A stretch of 43,548 bases of DNA from Cyanobium sp. CZS48M (GTDB lineage Bacteria > Cyanobacteriota > Cyanobacteriia > PCC-6307 > Cyanobiaceae): NCBI GenBank assembly GCA_030373145.1, contig JAUCZK010000023.1, positions 1-43,548 on the forward strand, read 5' to 3'. Made by a program: the position numbers and the translations under genes. Positions within the stretch are counted from its first letter, which is position 1; each line of letters starts with the position of its first letter. This document shows positions 41,473 to 43,548 of the stretch, one piece after another. The notes below the pieces were generated by a model. It had not been told where the DNA came from and ran no database searches. It saw only the letters and a program-made list of their open reading frames with translations.

Positions 41473-43068
41473 GTGCTGGTGGCGGCGGTGCTGTTCGCGC
41501 TGATCGGGCTGCTGCTGCAGTGGTGGCGGCTGCAGGTGCTCACCGCCTCCTACGACCAGGGCATTTTTCTGCAGACGATCTGGAGCGGATTGCAGGGCCA
41601 TCCCTTCGAGAGCACCCTCTCCTCCCAGCTCTCCACCAACGTCATCCACGCCGGGGAGCCTCCGGCCCTGGGGTATCACCGCCTGGGCCAGCACTTCACC
41701 CCGGCCCTGCTGCTCTGGGTGCCCCTGGTGGGACTGCTGGGGATCTGGGCGCTGCCGCTGGTGCAGGTGGGCCTGATGACGGCCGCCGGACTGGTGCTGC
41801 ATCGAATCGCCCGCGGGCGATTGCAGGATCCCTGGCTGGCCGCCTTCCTGGCCTGCAGCTTCTTCGGTGCCAATGCGGTGATCGGCCCCACCTGGGGGAA
41901 CTTCACCGACCTGTGCCAGCTCCCCCTGGCGGTGCTGCTGCTCTGGTACGGGCTGCAGCGCCGCCTCTGGTGGCTGCTGGCCCTGGCGGCAGTGGCGGTG
42001 CCGATGATCCGCGAGGACACCGGCGTGCTGCTGGTGGGGGTCAGCCTCTGGATCCTGGTGCGGCAACGCCAGCGCTGGCCCCTGGCCCTGGCCCTGGCCG
42101 CCCTGGGGCTGGGCTGGGTGTTGCTGGTGACCAACGTGCTGATGCCCCTGTTCAGCGACGACAACTCCCGCCGCTTCATGGTGGAGAACTTCGGCCAGTA
42201 CATCGGTGATGCCGACCAGGCCAGCAGCCTGGAGGTGCTGCTCAAGGCCCTGAAGCAGCCGTTGGTGGTGCTGCGGGAGCTGATCTGGCCACCTGGGGAA
42301 ACCCTGCGCTACCTGCTGGCCCAGGGGCTGCCCCTGATGCTGGTGCCGCTGATCAGCCTTGACAGCTGGCTGCTGATGGGCGTGCCCCTGATGGGTCTGC
42401 TGTTGGCCCAGGGAGCGAACAACCCCCTCTCGATCAACCTGCGCTACGCGCTGCTGGTGGTGCCGGGGCTGTTCGCGGGGGCGATCGAATGGTGGAGCCG
42501 CCATCCCCAGGCCTTCGCCCAGCGGCGCCTGCGGCGGGTCTGGGCCGGCTGCATCGTTCTGTCGCTGCTGCTCACCTTGCTGGCCAATCCCAACCGCAGC
42601 CTCTCCTTTCTGATCCCCGACAGCGTCGATCCCTGGGTCTACAGCTCGCCCGCGCGACAGTGGCGCCATGGGGCCAGCGCCCGGGACCTGCTGCGCCAGA
42701 TTCCCAAGGGGGCCAGCGTGGCCGCCACCACCACCCTGATTCCCCACCTGGCCCAGCGACCGGTGCTGATCCGCTTCCCCAACGGCGTGATTTATCGGGA
42801 TCGCCAGGGCGACAACCGGGCCGTCGACTGGATCGCCATCGATCTCGATTGGTTGCGCCGCTATGGGGTGGCCTTCCCTCGCGATCGTGAAGCCCTGGAG
42901 AACAGCCTCGAAGCGCTGGGCTCCCTGCCTGAGGCCTACGGGGTGCGGGCCTTCGCCGATGGGGTGGTGCTGCTGCAACGCAACCAGCCCGACCTTCAAC
43001 CGGCGCGCGGCCAGCTTCAGGAGTTGATGAGCTCGATCCAGCGCCAGCTCGATCGACAGCCCGAGTGA
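41473..43068 (+). CDS. DUF2079 membrane protein (third of three)
   Basis: 531-residue polytopic protein with about 10 hydrophobic segments. TASYDQGIFLQTIWSGLQG after TM1, LGYHRLGQHFTPALLLW, and PMIREDTGVLLVG are signatures of DUF2079, a family that looks like GT-C transferases in topology and acidic first loop. The C-terminal 130 residues are soluble (VAATTTLIPHLAQRPVLIRFPNG). The start is uncertain: GTG 41473 is chosen because it opens directly on TM1; ATG 41356 would add residues that are a frame-shadow of the previous gene. Function unknown, glycosyl transfer likely by context. Confidence 0.85.
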   Translation: MLVAAVLFALIGLLLQWWRLQVLTASYDQGIFLQTIWSGLQGHPFESTLSSQLSTNVIHAGEPPALGYHRLGQHFTPALLLWVPLVGLLGIWALPLVQVGLMTAAGLVLHRIARGRLQDPWLAAFLACSFFGANAVIGPTWGNFTDLCQLPLAVLLLWYGLQRRLWWLLALAAVAVPMIREDTGVLLVGVSLWILVRQRQRWPLALALAALGLGWVLLVTNVLMPLFSDDNSRRFMVENFGQYIGDADQASSLEVLLKALKQPLVVLRELIWPPGETLRYLLAQGLPLMLVPLISLDSWLLMGVPLMGLLLAQGANNPLSINLRYALLVVPGLFAGAIEWWSRHPQAFAQRRLRRVWAGCIVLSLLLTLLANPNRSLSFLIPDSVDPWVYSSPARQWRHGASARDLLRQIPKGASVAATTTLIPHLAQRPVLIRFPNGVIYRDRQGDNRAVDWIAIDLDWLRRYGVAFPRDREALENSLEALGSLPEAYGVRAFADGVVLLQRNQPDLQPARGQLQELMSSIQRQLDRQPE

Positions 43069-43433
43069 AGAGGGCACGGCCCAGAGAGGCCATGGCCCCA
43101 AGAACGATGCCCCCGCCGCCGGGCTGGTGAGCACGGTGGCGGGGGCGATCGCCGGGTCCGCTCTGTCGCGGAACCGAGTGATCAGGAAACAGGCGCCGAA
43201 ATCAGCCGGCGTTCTCCGCGATCAGCAGACCCTGGGTCATGGAACTGTGGCTCACGGGCACCTCCTCCTTGGGGGGATAAAGCCAGCCGGCGACGTTTTC
43301 GAAGCGGGCTGATCGGGCACGGGGCCAGAGGGCCCGCTCCACGACACTGCTGACGGAACGGACTGAATCTAAGGGAGCAGCACAGCGAAGCGAGAGCCTG
43401 TGAGCTGGGCCGCACAGGGCTGCTGTTCTCATC
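43069..43433. other. Intergenic region between DUF2079 and psbD
   Basis: About 365 bases with no gene I can firmly assign. It contains one HIP1 octamer (43145-43152) and, on the minus strand, a 17-codon ORF at 43202-43255 with a strong Shine-Dalgarno. Longer frames across it have no recognisable domain. It could be a decayed gene, untranslated sequence or encode a small RNA; nothing in it decides. Confidence 0.5.
43202..43255 (-). CDS. Possible 17-residue leader-type mini-ORF
   Basis: GTG start at 43255, product MSHSSMTQGLLIAENAG, stop TGA. It is preceded by AAGGAGGAGG ending five bases before the start, a much better Shine-Dalgarno than most genes here have. The frame is open upstream to 43435 without family character. 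No known peptide. It sits downstream of the psbD terminator. Reported only because of the ribosome-binding site. Confidence 0.3.
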   Translation of the reverse strand: MSHSSMTQGLLIAENAG

Positions 43434-43456
43434 AAAAAAAGCGCCCCGAAGGACGC
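43434..43456 (-). terminator. Rho-independent terminator of psbD
   Basis: Minus strand: GCGTCC, loop TTCG, GGGCGC, then seven Ts. A six-pair stem (one G-U) with UUCG loop, 22 bases after the psbD stop. Confidence 0.92.
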
Positions 43457-43477
43457 CTTGAGTGACAGAAGCGGGAA

Positions 43478-43548
43478 TCAGAGAGCGTTGCCGCGGGGCA
43501 GGACCTCTTCAGGGAAGACGAAGTTTTCATGCGGCTGGTCGGCCGGTG
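43478..43548 (-). CDS. psbD: Photosystem II D2 protein, C-terminal end (partial)
   Basis: The window contains only the last 23 codons and stop: ...DQPHENFVFPEEVLPRGNAL. This ending is that of PsbD, the D2 reaction-centre protein; D1 ends differently. The gene continues beyond the window edge. The usual psbDC operon has psbC overlapping the psbD end; here no psbC follows and a terminator lies at once downstream, so this is probably the monocistronic second psbD copy known from many cyanobacteria. Confidence 0.9.
   Translation of the reverse strand, partial: PADQPHENFVFPEEVLPRGNAL

Noticed and set aside
41239-43134. 631-codon open frame opposite the DUF2079 gene
   Set aside because: Low-complexity His/Gln-rich antisense shadow; the plus frame has conserved DUF2079 motifs.
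43182-43192. AGGAAACAGG, reminiscent of the conserved motif of Yfr2-family small RNAs
   Set aside because: The motif is short enough to occur by chance and no flanking stem or T-tailed terminator was found.
1-43548. Prophage, insertion sequence, CRISPR array or defence island
   Set aside because: No integrase, transposase, phage structural gene, regularly spaced repeats or Cas-like protein is visible; composition is uniform apart from the less GC-rich porin genes.

Overview
This window is a stretch of chromosome from a high-GC picocyanobacterium of the Cyanobium/Synechococcus type. The evidence is photosystem II genes (psbU and the 3' end of a psbD), a cytochrome b6f small subunit (petL), NDH-1 genes (ndhO and a CRR7-family gene), a plant-type zeta-carotene desaturase, SLH/OprB-type porins, a PucC/BCD-family carrier, several cyanobacteria-specific unknown families (DUF3120, DUF4346, DUF6816, DUF751, TIGR03279), and at least eight HIP1 octamers (GCGATCGC). 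Genes are tightly packed, with many 4-base stop/start overlaps and convergent overlaps. I see no prophage, insertion sequence, CRISPR array, rRNA or tRNA.

Layout. 1-6.5 kb (minus): inositol-phosphatase family protein, PucC-type carrier, TolC-type outer-membrane protein, TIGR03279 radical SAM protein and uppP. 6.5-9.7 kb (plus): DUF3120 membrane protein, psbU with its terminator, nadB. 9.65-11.4 kb (minus): btpA then a VKOR-thioredoxin fusion. 11.5-14.2 kb (plus): rimO coupled to an MFS transporter whose 3' end overlaps petL on the other strand. 14.4-16 kb (plus): B12-binding radical SAM protein. 16-20.8 kb: DUF4346, a GNAT-like protein, a small exported Cys-rich protein, a RibD-C reductase coupled to a tandem-domain pterin synthase, aroK and a CRR7-family gene. 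20.8-26.7 kb: DUF6816, GST, DUF751, rbfA, a GH3 hexosaminidase, a GT2-TPR protein and hemD. 26.7-29.3 kb (minus): zds, an SRPBCC protein and a lipoprotein. 29.4-33 kb: an IscA/SufA-type protein, a TPR protein, an LpxB-related protein, a small membrane protein, a TIGR01777 oxidoreductase and ndhO. 33.1-37.6 kb (minus): a J-domain protein and two tandem porins. 37.7-43.1 kb (plus): three consecutive polytopic membrane proteins (two GT39-type glycosyltransferases and a DUF2079 protein). 43.4-43.5 kb (minus): the last codons of psbD and its terminator.

Functional themes. Photosynthesis and its assembly recur: psbU, psbD, petL, ndhO, CRR7, btpA, PucC and carotenoid desaturation. The btpA/VKOR-thioredoxin pair suggests a link between photosystem biogenesis and disulfide formation in the lumen or periplasm. 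Envelope functions are the second theme: uppP, TolC, porins, GH3, LpxB-related protein and the GT-C operon. A pterin module (tandem PTPS plus RibD-C reductase) is the most distinctive enzymatic unit: its first PTPS domain has Phe where the catalytic His is expected, while the second keeps all key residues.

Most of the window is core genome. The candidates for less-described biology are the pterin module, the three-gene GT-C operon with an apparently non-canonical start, the PilP-like lipoprotein behind zds, the overlapping divergent start codons of CRR7/DUF6816, and a tiny ORF with a near-perfect Shine-Dalgarno downstream of psbD. No database search was possible; family names rest on recognised motifs.
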